Both the position numbers and the translations under genes were made by a program. From Cytophagales bacterium (lineage in GTDB: Bacteria; Bacteroidota; Bacteroidia; Cytophagales; Cyclobacteriaceae), in contig DNZD01000269.1 of NCBI GenBank assembly GCA_003504855.1, positions 1 to 16,024 on the forward strand: a stretch of 16,024 nt of DNA. Direction: 5' to 3'. Below, piece by piece: positions 6,492 to 15,500 of the stretch (positions within the stretch are counted from its first letter, which is position 1; each line of letters opens with the position of its first letter). The notes below the pieces were generated by a model that was given only the letters and a program-made list of their open reading frames with translations, ran no database searches and was not told where the DNA came from.

Positions 6492-7547
6492 CTAATTCTT
6501 ACAGTTGATGTATGTAAAAATTTCATCATTGCCGACTGTCGACCCAAACTGTTTCTTGGTGCGGGTGATAGGTGCGCCTGATGCGTTGTAGGTGAAACTT
6601 ACAGATTGAGAAGGAGCCCCAGCCTGATTTAATACGGTTCGGTAGTTATTCACCGGCTTTGGATCGTAAAAAAAGGGACTGTCCGTGATGTTGTCAGTCT
6701 GGCCTTCAAAATAAATTGGTATCAACGAACCGCCTGTACTTACATATAGCAAGTATTCCGGGCTGGGTTGTGTGTCATAGTCAACATATCTCGAGTAGTC
6801 GTATTGCGTGGTGTCTGATGCCAGCCCCATCTTGAACCATAGCAAGTTGTTTCCCGAAAAACGATACCGAAGAAGAAGTGGGCCTTGATTGCCTGGAATC
6901 AACGCAGCCGTCGGCAGCAGGGTTTGAAATGTATTCGTTGTCCAGGAATATGAATCCACGTATAGGGTTTTGCCTGAAATATCAGTTCGGGTGGCTGTTT
7001 GAGGTACACCATAGCTATCGTAGACAAATGTATCTGTCCATTTCGGGCAACTGATTTTAGATACTTTGCCTTGATCGTTGTAGGAGTAAGTGAGCGAGAT
7101 GGTTTTTGCAGTAGAATTGTCAAGAATATCCTCCTTTACGAGTCGTCCAGCAGCATCATAGGAGAAGGTATGCAGGTATCTTGATGAAAAAGCAGCTGTG
7201 GCCATCAGGCAATCGCTTATCTTTTTTACCGTGAGGGTAGCGGCGTCACTGGTGATGGTACCTGATGAATTATGGGCCACCAAATGGAATTGAGTGCCGT
7301 TGACCGCGGCCGTGGCTGACACTTTGTATATATAGCTTACTGCGCCTGGGATATCTGTCCATTGGCCGCCCACATTCTTCTGCCATTGGTAGGTGACGCC
7401 ATCTCCGCTCACTGCCGCCGTAAACTCCGCCAGGTAAGGCGTGAGGACTGTCAAGGACTGAGGTTGACTTGTAAACACTGGCGGTGATTCTTTCTCCTTG
7501 CAGGCAACAGCCATAACAAGGGCCAGCATGATGAATTGGTTTTTCAT
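6492..7547 (-). CDS. Lipoprotein with Ig-like domain and YD-like repeats
   Basis: A 351-aa predicted lipoprotein of unknown function. The lipobox is AVAC with lipid-modified C16. The next residues, KEKES, resemble the K/D/E-rich surface-export signal described for Bacteroidota lipoproteins, so it may face outward. Residues about 24-108 form an Ig-like domain (TSQPQSLTV, YQWQK, ATLTV). The remainder has several short beta-hairpin repeats resembling YD repeats: HTFSYDAAGRLVKE, LTYSYNDQGKVSKI, DTFVYDSYGVP and VSFTYNASGAPITRT. These suggest a beta-rich binding or scaffold protein; no enzyme motif is visible and it is far too short for a full Rhs protein. It lies 17 bp behind a 44-codon ORF on the same strand, diverges from the susC operon, and ends in its own terminator. 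No Shine-Dalgarno is visible, so its translation might depend on the small ORF. Confidence 0.82.
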   Translation of the reverse strand: MKNQFIMLALVMAVACKEKESPPVFTSQPQSLTVLTPYLAEFTAAVSGDGVTYQWQKNVGGQWTDIPGAVSYIYKVSATAAVNGTQFHLVAHNSSGTITSDAATLTVKKISDCLMATAAFSSRYLHTFSYDAAGRLVKEDILDNSTAKTISLTYSYNDQGKVSKISCPKWTDTFVYDSYGVPQTATRTDISGKTLYVDSYSWTTNTFQTLLPTAALIPGNQGPLLLRYRFSGNNLLWFKMGLASDTTQYDYSRYVDYDTQPSPEYLLYVSTGGSLIPIYFEGQTDNITDSPFFYDPKPVNNYRTVLNQAGAPSQSVSFTYNASGAPITRTKKQFGSTVGNDEIFTYINCKN

Positions 7548-7564
7548 ATAGTTGTTTGGTTAGT

Positions 7565-7699
7565 TTATAAACCCGTTATAAAGTCAGAGGTGAGCAGAAT
7601 CAGAATCAGCGTAATCACCAATGCGGTTAACACGAATTGAAGAAATTGCCTGAGTCTTTCCTTGGTCCTGCCCATGAATCTTGATTGCACTTGATGCAT
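7565..7699 (-). CDS. Small single-helix membrane protein, 44 aa
   Basis: An unannotated-size ORF starting at the ATG at 7699 and ending in TAA at 7565. The product begins MHQVQSRFMGRTKERLRQ, rich in Arg/Lys, and continues with a strongly hydrophobic stretch, FVLTALVITLILILL (residues about 22-36), ending TSDFITGL. This is the charge pattern of a one-pass inner-membrane protein with its N-terminus in the cytoplasm. An AGGAGG lies 11 nt before the ATG, the best ribosome-binding site in the window, although the spacing is a little long. A second in-frame ATG (M9, 7675) would leave 36 aa and still keep the helix. The lipoprotein gene follows after 17 bp, so the two are probably cotranscribed. I recognise no family. 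It could be a non-conserved chance ORF. Confidence 0.55.
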   Translation of the reverse strand: MHQVQSRFMGRTKERLRQFLQFVLTALVITLILILLTSDFITGL

Positions 7700-7965
7700 A
7701 CAAAACTCGTCCTCCTGAGCCCTGGCAGCTACCCGGTTTCGTTCGTAGGGTGACTGAAATGATACACCGGATTATTGTAGGTAGTGGTTGGCATTATCAA
7801 TTCTGTTTCATCCTTTAACAGAATTGTTGCAGGGAGTTAAAATCCCCCAGAACAGGGCTGCTTTGGCTTTATCTTTCAATTCCTTTGTCCTGATCCCCGA
7901 TTTTTCTCCTGGAAGTACCAAGCCCGGGTTGGAGCAATTGTGTATCTTAATTAAGAGAGTTTACT
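7700..7965. promoter_or_regulatory. Divergent regulatory region before susC
   Basis: 266 bp between the small ORF (minus) and susC (plus). It should hold both promoters and contains the inverted repeat at 7798-7826. Plus-strand TATCTTTC (7870-7877) and TTCCTTTG (7880-7887) each match seven of eight positions of the Bacteroidota -7 element, but neither has a -33 element at proper spacing. AAGAGAG at 7953-7959, six bases before the susC ATG, is a partial Shine-Dalgarno. A plus-strand ORF crossing this region into susC in another frame is not protein-like. Confidence 0.4.
7798..7826. repeat. 10-bp perfect inverted repeat upstream of susC
   Basis: CAATTCTGTT (7798-7807) and AACAGAATTG (7817-7826) are exact reverse complements with a 9-nt spacer, 140 bp before the susC start. 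Neither strand continues into a T-run, so it is not an intrinsic terminator. It may be an operator for the divergent promoters or an mRNA leader hairpin. AraC-type output domains of hybrid sensors usually bind direct repeats, so the linked sensor is not the obvious ligand of this site. Confidence 0.6.
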
Positions 7966-10926
7966 ATGCCTCACCTCCGCACATCACTGTTTCATCTGAC
8001 CCTGGGGGCAACGCTCACCCTTCTGGCGATGGGTGCTAAGGCACAGATCACCGTGTCAGGACAAGTCATGGGTAAAGATTCGATCGCACTAATGGGTGCC
8101 AGCGTTGTAAATTCTTCCAATAAGGCCATTGCCATTACAGATGAAGGGGGTCTCTTTACCATCATGGCACGAATGGGTGACCCATTGGATTTCTCTTTTG
8201 TTGGCTATGCTACTCAACGAATTGTAGTAAATAGTTCCAACCTGACTATTCACTTACAGGAAATTTCCAATCTCCTGCCCGATGTGGTGGTGATGGGATA
8301 TGGTGCAATACCACGTAAAGATGCAATCGGAGCGGTATCCAAAATTACGACCATTGATTTCAACCCCGGGTTGATTACCCATCCCCTGCAACAGATTCAG
8401 GGGAAACTGGCAGGTGTAAGCATTACCCAACCAGGCGGCGATCCGAACGGTGATTTTACGGTACGGATACGTGGCGCGTCTTCCATTGAAGGTCAGCCCC
8501 CCTTGCTGGTGATCGATGGTGTAGCCATCGATAACTTTAACCGGGCCATTACCACAGTCAATCCGTCAGACATTGAATCCTATGATGTACTGAAAGATGC
8601 GTCTGCTGCCGCCATCTACGGTGCCCGCGGTGCTAATGGGGTTATTCTCATTACAACCAAGAAAGGAAATCCGGGAAAATCAATCGTTGAATACAATGGT
8701 TTTACCGGTATTGACATAGTTGCCAATCAAATCAAGGTGCTTTCTGCCGACGAATGGCGTTACGCCACAGCAGTGACCGGAGATGGTGCCCACGACAAAG
8801 GGGCCAATACCAACTGGCAAAAGGAAATTGAACGTATAGGGCTTACCCAAAATCACCAGATTGGAATCAGTGGTGGAAGCAACCAGCTCACGTTCCGGGG
8901 TTCGCTTGGCTATACCAAACAGGAGGGGATCATTCTCAATTCCGGAAAAGAGATGATTTCTGCACGGCTTTCGGCACAACAGGTCAATTCCGATAAGCGG
9001 CTTTTAATTAATTACGCCTTGAACGGTTCTGTCATCAACCGAAGCCTTCTACCGGATCAGTCATCCACGAGCCAGGCCCAGGGAGGAGGAAGTAACCTGT
9101 TTTCGCTGGCGCTTACTGCATTGCCCGTAGTCCCGGTTCGTAATGCTGATGGTACCTATTATAATGAACAGGGTCCTACCCTCTCCGCTAACCCGAGCCA
9201 GATATTGAATGATATTTATAGTAAAAAAAGAGAGAGCTTCTTCCAGGGTTCCGTAAAAACCGACTACGAAATTATCAACGGGCTTAAGGCCGGGTTGTTC
9301 GGAGCCCTATCCATGGGCCATGACATATATGACTACGCTGACCCGCGCATTGCTCAACCGTTCAGCAATCTGGCAACAAAAGCTGATGCCAACAAGGAAA
9401 TCCTGTCAGCTGACGCGCATATCAACTACATTAAAGACTGGGGGCAACATCATTTGCAGTTTACCGGCGTTTACGAGTATAATCGCTTTATCAATGATGG
9501 GTTTTCGTTAACCGCTCACGGGTTCCAGTTCCCGGATTTTCTCAACAACAACTTCAGTGCTGCTACACAAATTTCTACCACAGACATTTCCTCTTATAAG
9601 AATGAGGTGCGCTTAGTGTCCGCCCTCGGTCGGGCTATGTACCACTATCGGGACCGCTATTTTGTCACCATCAATTTTCGCCGTGATGGCTCTTCCAAAT
9701 TCGGGCCGAACCATCAGTGGGCAACGTTTCCTTCGGTGGCCCTCGCCTGGCGATTAAGTGAGGAGGGTTTTATCAAAACATTTTCCTGGATCAACAACTT
9801 GCGGCTGCGCGGTAGTTACGGTTTGACGGGGAATCAGGAAAATCTGCCTGCTGATGCGTATCAATTGGTTTATGGAGTAGGTGGACCTTTTCTCTACAAG
9901 CATCAATTTTTCCAGGGGTACGGATCAATACGGGAGTACAATCCGGACCTGCAATGGGAAGTAAGACGATCATTGAATGTGGGATTGGATTTTAGTCTTC
10001 ACAATAACAGGATTTATGGAACATTGGATGTGTACGATGATTACACCAGCGACATGTTGTTCAATTACAGCTTGCCGCAGCCGCCATTTCTAAACGGGTC
10101 GGTGCTTGCCAATGCAGCAAATGCCACCAATCAAGGCATTGAGATAAGTATGGGTGCTGTAATCAGGAAGACGGCCCGATTTCAATGGAATACCCAACTA
10201 AATATAAGCAGGGCACGTAATTCCATTACGAACCTTGCCGGACAGTTCGTTGGCGTTAGTCTTGACATTACCAACAGGCACTATGGCTATGCATTGGGGG
10301 GTGGTCTGTCGGATGCCTATGTCAGCCAGATTCAAAAGGGCTTTCCTGCCGGAGTCTTCTGGCTGCCAGTGCATGCAGGGTTTGATACAGATGGAAAAGA
10401 ACTGTTTAATACCTACGACAAAGATGGAAATTTGACGGGGACGAAGACCAGTTACACTGATCAGGATCGGCGATACATCGACCCAACACCTGATTTTTCG
10501 TATGGTTTGACCAATAACTTTTCCTTTGGGCGCTTTGATGCCAGCCTGTTCATTCGGGGGGTTCAAGGGCAAAAAATATTCGCCAACACCCTGCTCAATC
10601 TTCAGTCGCCCGTCTATTTACCCCGAAACAATGTTTCCCCAGAAGCACTCACGAATGGTTTTACGGGTCAGCCGCAACCCTCCGATTTGTGGGTAAAAGA
10701 TGGTTCTTATGCAAGGCTGCAAAATGCTACTGTTGGTTACACACTAAACAACCTTCGTGGCCTCAGTAAACTCAGGATCTACGGCACGGCCACCAATCTA
10801 TTTGTACTTACCTCCTATGGCGGCGTTGACCCGGAAGTGAATGTGGAGGGGTCACAGCGCTATATCGATTCCAGCTATTATCCAAAATCGCGAGGCTTTC
10901 TCATTGGAGTTCAGGCAACCTTTTAA
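7966..10926 (+). CDS. SusC/RagA-family TonB-dependent outer-membrane transporter
   Basis: A 986-aa outer-membrane channel that imports a ligand bound by its SusD partner, powered by TonB-ExbBD. A signal peptide covers residues 1-26 (AKAQ cleavage site). Then come a carboxypeptidase-D regulatory-like beta-sandwich (about 28-103), the TonB-box-like DVVVMGYG (106-113), and the plug domain (about 115-230) with PLLVIDGVAI and the SusC signature LKDASAAAIYGARGANG (209-225). The remainder is the 22-strand barrel, closing with a terminal Phe (GVQATF). There is no extra N-terminal STN domain, so anti-sigma-factor signalling is unlikely and control probably comes from the hybrid sensor downstream. A partial Shine-Dalgarno AAGAGAG precedes the ATG. 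The gene is intact and close to typical family length. The substrate is not readable from sequence; a glycan is likeliest but peptides and other ligands are known for the family. Confidence 0.96.
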   Translation: MPHLRTSLFHLTLGATLTLLAMGAKAQITVSGQVMGKDSIALMGASVVNSSNKAIAITDEGGLFTIMARMGDPLDFSFVGYATQRIVVNSSNLTIHLQEISNLLPDVVVMGYGAIPRKDAIGAVSKITTIDFNPGLITHPLQQIQGKLAGVSITQPGGDPNGDFTVRIRGASSIEGQPPLLVIDGVAIDNFNRAITTVNPSDIESYDVLKDASAAAIYGARGANGVILITTKKGNPGKSIVEYNGFTGIDIVANQIKVLSADEWRYATAVTGDGAHDKGANTNWQKEIERIGLTQNHQIGISGGSNQLTFRGSLGYTKQEGIILNSGKEMISARLSAQQVNSDKRLLINYALNGSVINRSLLPDQSSTSQAQGGGSNLFSLALTALPVVPVRNADGTYYNEQGPTLSANPSQILNDIYSKKRESFFQGSVKTDYEIINGLKAGLFGALSMGHDIYDYADPRIAQPFSNLATKADANKEILSADAHINYIKDWGQHHLQFTGVYEYNRFINDGFSLTAHGFQFPDFLNNNFSAATQISTTDISSYKNEVRLVSALGRAMYHYRDRYFVTINFRRDGSSKFGPNHQWATFPSVALAWRLSEEGFIKTFSWINNLRLRGSYGLTGNQENLPADAYQLVYGVGGPFLYKHQFFQGYGSIREYNPDLQWEVRRSLNVGLDFSLHNNRIYGTLDVYDDYTSDMLFNYSLPQPPFLNGSVLANAANATNQGIEISMGAVIRKTARFQWNTQLNISRARNSITNLAGQFVGVSLDITNRHYGYALGGGLSDAYVSQIQKGFPAGVFWLPVHAGFDTDGKELFNTYDKDGNLTGTKTSYTDQDRRYIDPTPDFSYGLTNNFSFGRFDASLFIRGVQGQKIFANTLLNLQSPVYLPRNNVSPEALTNGFTGQPQPSDLWVKDGSYARLQNATVGYTLNNLRGLSKLRIYGTATNLFVLTSYGGVDPEVNVEGSQRYIDSSYYPKSRGFLIGVQATF

Positions 10927-10933
10927 CATAACT

Positions 10934-12514
10934 ATGAAGAAGAAAAGTCTTCCTATTATTTCCTGCGCGCTCTTATTTATTATATGGGGTCATCTCTCGT
11001 GTACCGATCTGAATGCGCCTGCCTATGATAAGCTTACAGAATTCTGGCGTACTCCGGAAGAAATTAAGGCTGGCGTGGGCCTTCCTTACGCAGGGCTACG
11101 CGATTTGGTCGGAAATAGTAATCCCTGGAATACATATGCCTTGAATGAAATGACCACCGACGAAATCATCGTGCCCATCCGGGGTCGCGATTGGGCCGAC
11201 AATGACTCCTGGGAAAGGCTTTGGAAACACACCTGGGCCAGTGATCATGAGGCCCTGTCAAACAGCTGGCAATTTTTATATGGCAACTCCAATCATAGCG
11301 GAATCATCCCCATTAATCTGGTGATTGAGAATTTAAACCAACTGGCACCTCCATTGGCGAAGAGCGTCAATGCTCCTGTGTTGATTGCCCAAATGAAAAC
11401 ATTGCGGGCTTTTTACTATTATTTGGGAATGGATCTGTTTGGGGATATCCCAATTACAGAATCACTTTATACTCCGCTATCTCAACTAAACCGAAAGGCA
11501 AGGACAGAAGTGTTCGCGTTTGTTGAAAAAGAGCTGATTTCAATTAAGTCACAACTTCCCGAGGTGCCCACCGATTCTACCTATGGAAGACCAACCCGGT
11601 GGATGGCAGAGACGCTTCTCGCCAAACTGTATCTGAATGCCGAAATCTATACCGGTAAGTCCAGATGGAGTGAATGTGTCACTGCCTGTGATGCCATCCT
11701 CAAATCCAACCAATACCAACTGGAAAGTGATTTCTTTGCCAACTTTGCCCCGGACAATGAAAAATCGAAGGAAAATATTTTCGCCATACCATTCGACTTT
11801 AATGGGGGTTTGGGATATCTGCCGTTAGTACAGTATTCATTGCACTATGACAGCCCGACTACTTTTGATCTTGGTTATCATGGCGCCAATGGATTTTGCT
11901 CGACGATTGATTTTCTCAATCAATTTGATCCGGTCGACAGAAGGAAAAGAATGTTTCTAACTGGTCAGCAATACCTGCATAGTAAGCAATATCAGGACCA
12001 GGTTCCTGATCCAGCCAATTTCCAATTTGATTCAGACGTTCATCTTCCGCTTAACTTCAACCCCGTGATCACCACCTTCTCCAGCAACGACCCCGCCTTT
12101 CGAATGGCTGGAGCGCGATGTGTGAAATGGGCTGTTGATTCTCCGGACGCCGACTTCGCGGTATTCCGACTTGCCGACGTGATCCTGATGAAAGCCGAAG
12201 CCCAACTCAGGAACGGCGATGCCGCTGGTGCGCAGGCAACCCTCAATCAACAATATGGTACCGTCTCGCTGCATAGTCGCGCCAATCTTCCCGACTTTTC
12301 GCTTGCTGACATTACCCTCGACAATATTTTGCGCGAGCGCGCCTGCGAGCTGGCTTGGGAAGGTCACCGCCGCAACGACCTCATTCGCTTTGGTCATTAT
12401 CTTGATGCACGAACTCCCGAGAAGGGAATTTCTGAAAATTTCAGGGCCTTGTTCCCAATTCCCCGGGCAGAACTGGCAAAAAATCCTTACCTCAAGCAAT
12501 CCCCTGGATATTGA
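10934..12514 (+). CDS. SusD/RagB-family surface lipoprotein
   Basis: A 526-aa nutrient-binding lipoprotein that caps the SusC channel. The start at 10934, 7 bp after the susC stop, gives a proper lipoprotein signal: MKKKS, a hydrophobic core, then HLSC with C23 as the lipid-anchored residue. The upstream in-frame ATG at 10841 lies inside susC and would hide this signal, so it is rejected. SusD hallmarks are clear: an N-terminal helical segment with LRAFYYYLGMDLFGDIPI, TPR-like helices around residues 190-260, and the C-terminal RERACELAWEGHRRNDLIRFG (EG at 476-477) followed by LFPIPRAELAKNPYLKQSPGY. Ligand specificity lies in the variable part (about 260-430) and cannot be inferred. It is almost certainly cotranscribed and translated with susC; no Shine-Dalgarno is visible. 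Confidence 0.95.
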   Translation: MKKKSLPIISCALLFIIWGHLSCTDLNAPAYDKLTEFWRTPEEIKAGVGLPYAGLRDLVGNSNPWNTYALNEMTTDEIIVPIRGRDWADNDSWERLWKHTWASDHEALSNSWQFLYGNSNHSGIIPINLVIENLNQLAPPLAKSVNAPVLIAQMKTLRAFYYYLGMDLFGDIPITESLYTPLSQLNRKARTEVFAFVEKELISIKSQLPEVPTDSTYGRPTRWMAETLLAKLYLNAEIYTGKSRWSECVTACDAILKSNQYQLESDFFANFAPDNEKSKENIFAIPFDFNGGLGYLPLVQYSLHYDSPTTFDLGYHGANGFCSTIDFLNQFDPVDRRKRMFLTGQQYLHSKQYQDQVPDPANFQFDSDVHLPLNFNPVITTFSSNDPAFRMAGARCVKWAVDSPDADFAVFRLADVILMKAEAQLRNGDAAGAQATLNQQYGTVSLHSRANLPDFSLADITLDNILRERACELAWEGHRRNDLIRFGHYLDARTPEKGISENFRALFPIPRAELAKNPYLKQSPGY

Positions 12515-12530
12515 ATACCCATCTTTTGCA

Positions 12531-15500
12531 ATGACCATCACCCGACTAATTATTTTCTTTAGTATGCTGGCCTCAGCAGAGGTTCAGGCCCAATACGATG
12601 AAATAAAGTTCAATAAGATTCCTGGGCCTAACGGGGAGGCTTTGGGGAAAATTACCGGTATCACGCAAGATTCAAAAGGATACATGTGGTTCGCCGGTCA
12701 GGATGATAAATGTATCTACCGGTACGATGGATCGAGGTTTCTTGTATTCCGTCATGACAATCTCAACCCAAACTCATTGGGCGGAACAGATATCGAAACC
12801 ATCTACGCCGACAGCAAAGGATCGATCTGGATCGGGTTTGCCGATGCCGGATTGGATCAATTTAATCCGGCCACCGGCGTGTTCACCCATTATATAAACG
12901 ACATCAAGGATCCTCGATCATTAAGCAATAACTATGTCACTGCCATATTGCGGGATCATCGGGACAGGCTTTGGGTGGGGACTGGAAGTGGGCTGAACCT
13001 GCTGGACGAAAAGTCTGGTACGTTTGTGCGCTATACGCATGACCCCCATAATCCGGGAAGCCTCAGCAATAATGCCGTGAGGGCTTTGTACGAAGATCGA
13101 AGCGGAACATTATGGGTTGGCACGGGCGAACCCTTCAACAAGATTGATCCGGAATTGGGAGGACTAAATCGCCTCGAACCGAATGGAGCCTTCACTTCTT
13201 TTCTGCATAACCCGACTGATGAACATACCCTGATCAACAACAAAGTCCGATCGATTTTCGAAGACAGCCGGGGTGTCTTTTGGGTGGGAACATCGGGAGA
13301 TGGATTACACACCATGGACCGGAAGACCGGAAAATTCGTGCGTCACCGGTATGATCCTCAACATCCCGAAAAACTCAGCAGACCTCCGCAACTGAAAGAT
13401 GATTGGCATAACTACAATGACCAGGTCACTTTCATACGTGAAGATCAGGCTGGTCATATTTGGATAGGTTCCATGTGGACAGGGATAAACCGGTATGACC
13501 CGGATTCAAAAGCCATGACCCATTATGAAGATAGTTATGGGTTTGCAGACCGAAGCGGATGGGCGGCCTTTCTGTCGCACGACGGTGCGTTGTGGATCAG
13601 TACCCAGGAAAATAACTTGTATCGGGTAGACATGCTCCCGGGTGTGGTGCGCCATACCCCGTTGAAAAATGAAGCTGAGGCCCATCGATTCCTGGAGGAT
13701 GCCCAGGGGAATTTCTGGATTGCTTCTCACGAAGGTGTTTTGCACTGCGCCCCGAATGGGACTTTACTGGCCAAAATTGATGTGGACCTGAACGATCCTC
13801 ATGGACTGGGAAACAATACCATTGCACTATTTCAGGATGATCCAGACATCTTATGGGTGGGCACCACCCGGGGCTTTGGTTTTATCAACTTATTAAATAA
13901 AACCTATTACCCCTTTGCATCAGATACCTTGGGGAATGTTGGACTGGTACTAAATATCATCAAAGACCACCGGGGCAATTTATGGTTTTCCACACTGGGT
14001 GGGTTAATTTGTTATGATCGTCAGCACCAAACTACACGCTGGTATCTCACAGACAAAACCATTAAGGATCGGGGAAATTCGCTTCAGGTAGTGTGCCTGT
14101 ATGAAGATCAAGGCCAAAACCTTTGGGTAGGAACTGGTGTAAGGGGGCTTATACGGTTGGACCAGAACGCCAAACAAACGGGACACTATCTGGGAACATC
14201 CAAAATAAGTTTTCTCATGGGAGATTCTAAAGGTGTTATCTGGGCCGGAACACAAATTGGCTTATACCGATACGACTCAAAGCACGACCAATTCATCAAG
14301 TTTACCACCGGTACCCATGCAGACAAGGATAATATTTTCGGGATCATAGAAGATCGCAATAATAATCTCTGGGTGACCACCCAGCTGAGCTTGACCAAGA
14401 TTGATTCGTCAAGAACAGAAGTCATGAATTACAAAAACAGGTCTGACATATACACCATTCCGGGAGCCATTGGTACGTCATTCAGCGGCGAAATCATGGT
14501 GGGGCATGGATCGGGTTACTTCTCATTTTATCCTGAAGATTTTGACCGGATGGTACAGCCCTTGAAAATTCGTCTTACGGATGTACTCATCAACAACAAG
14601 TCCATTGACCTCAGTCAAAAATCAGACAGCACCTACGTATTTAATCAGGAGGACCTTGATGCCTTGTCGCTACAGCACAACGAGAACAATATCGGATTCA
14701 ACTTTTCGGTAGATGACTACCGGGCCTCTCAATTCACCAAATTCATGACACGGCTGGATGGATATGACAACCAGTGGCGAGAGACGCCTTCCGATCGAAC
14801 CTTAAACTACCTCAATATTCCTCCGGGGTCATATACATTCCGGATCAAAGCCAAGACCATTTTTGGATCACTGGCTGAGAAGCAGGTAATCATAACCATT
14901 TCTCCTCCCTGGATGAAGACGTGGTGGGCATACATCGCATATGGCTTTATCCTTGCCGGGGTACTCTTTGCAGCTCGCCGGAACATCGTTCGTCAGGAAC
15001 GGCTGAAGGCCCGGTTGCAACTGGAGCAAGTAGAACGTGAAAAAGAACATCTTGAACTCGCCAAGGCCCGCGAAATCGATAAAGCGCGCACTTCATTCTT
15101 TACCAACATATCCCATGAATTCCGAACACCACTTACCCTTATTCAGGGACCTGTACAGGCTTTAAAAAAAGACCTTCATGGTAATCCAGCAGCCCTTGGT
15201 CGTCTGAGTCTGATAGAAAACAACAGCAATTTGCTGTTGCGGCTTATCAATCAATTGCTGGAACTGTCCCGACTCGAATCCGGAAAGGTGAGAATTGAGC
15301 AAGCGGAGGTTGACCTGCACGCATTTCTGTCCGGCATCACAGGATCCTTTCATGCGCACGCCCAACTTAAGAAGATTGAATTGGTTGTCGAACAGCCTGC
15401 CGAACAGTATACCGTGTTCACGGATCCGGTCAAACTGGAAACCATTCTCCTCAACCTGATTGGCAATGCGCTCAAGTTTACCCCGGCCCATGGACGAATT

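Noticed and set aside
6259..6547. Opposing short ORFs in the intergenic region (78 aa plus, 76 aa minus)
   Set aside because: They run through the terminator and palindrome, so base composition there is explained by those elements; no start signals or domains.
7596..7610. Short direct repeat AGAATC-AGAATC
   Set aside because: It only reflects repeated Ile/Leu codons in the membrane helix of the small ORF.
7788..8039. 83-aa plus-strand ORF across the susC leader and signal-peptide region
   Set aside because: It overlaps susC in another frame, contains the inverted repeat and regulatory sequence, and has no protein-like pattern.
10841..10933. Longer SusD reading starting inside susC
   Set aside because: It would put 31 non-signal residues before a clear lipoprotein signal peptide; the ATG at 10934 gives the normal lipobox.
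12032..12541. 169-aa minus-strand ORF antisense to susD
   Set aside because: It is a shadow of the conserved SusD C-terminal region, with no recognisable domain or start signal.
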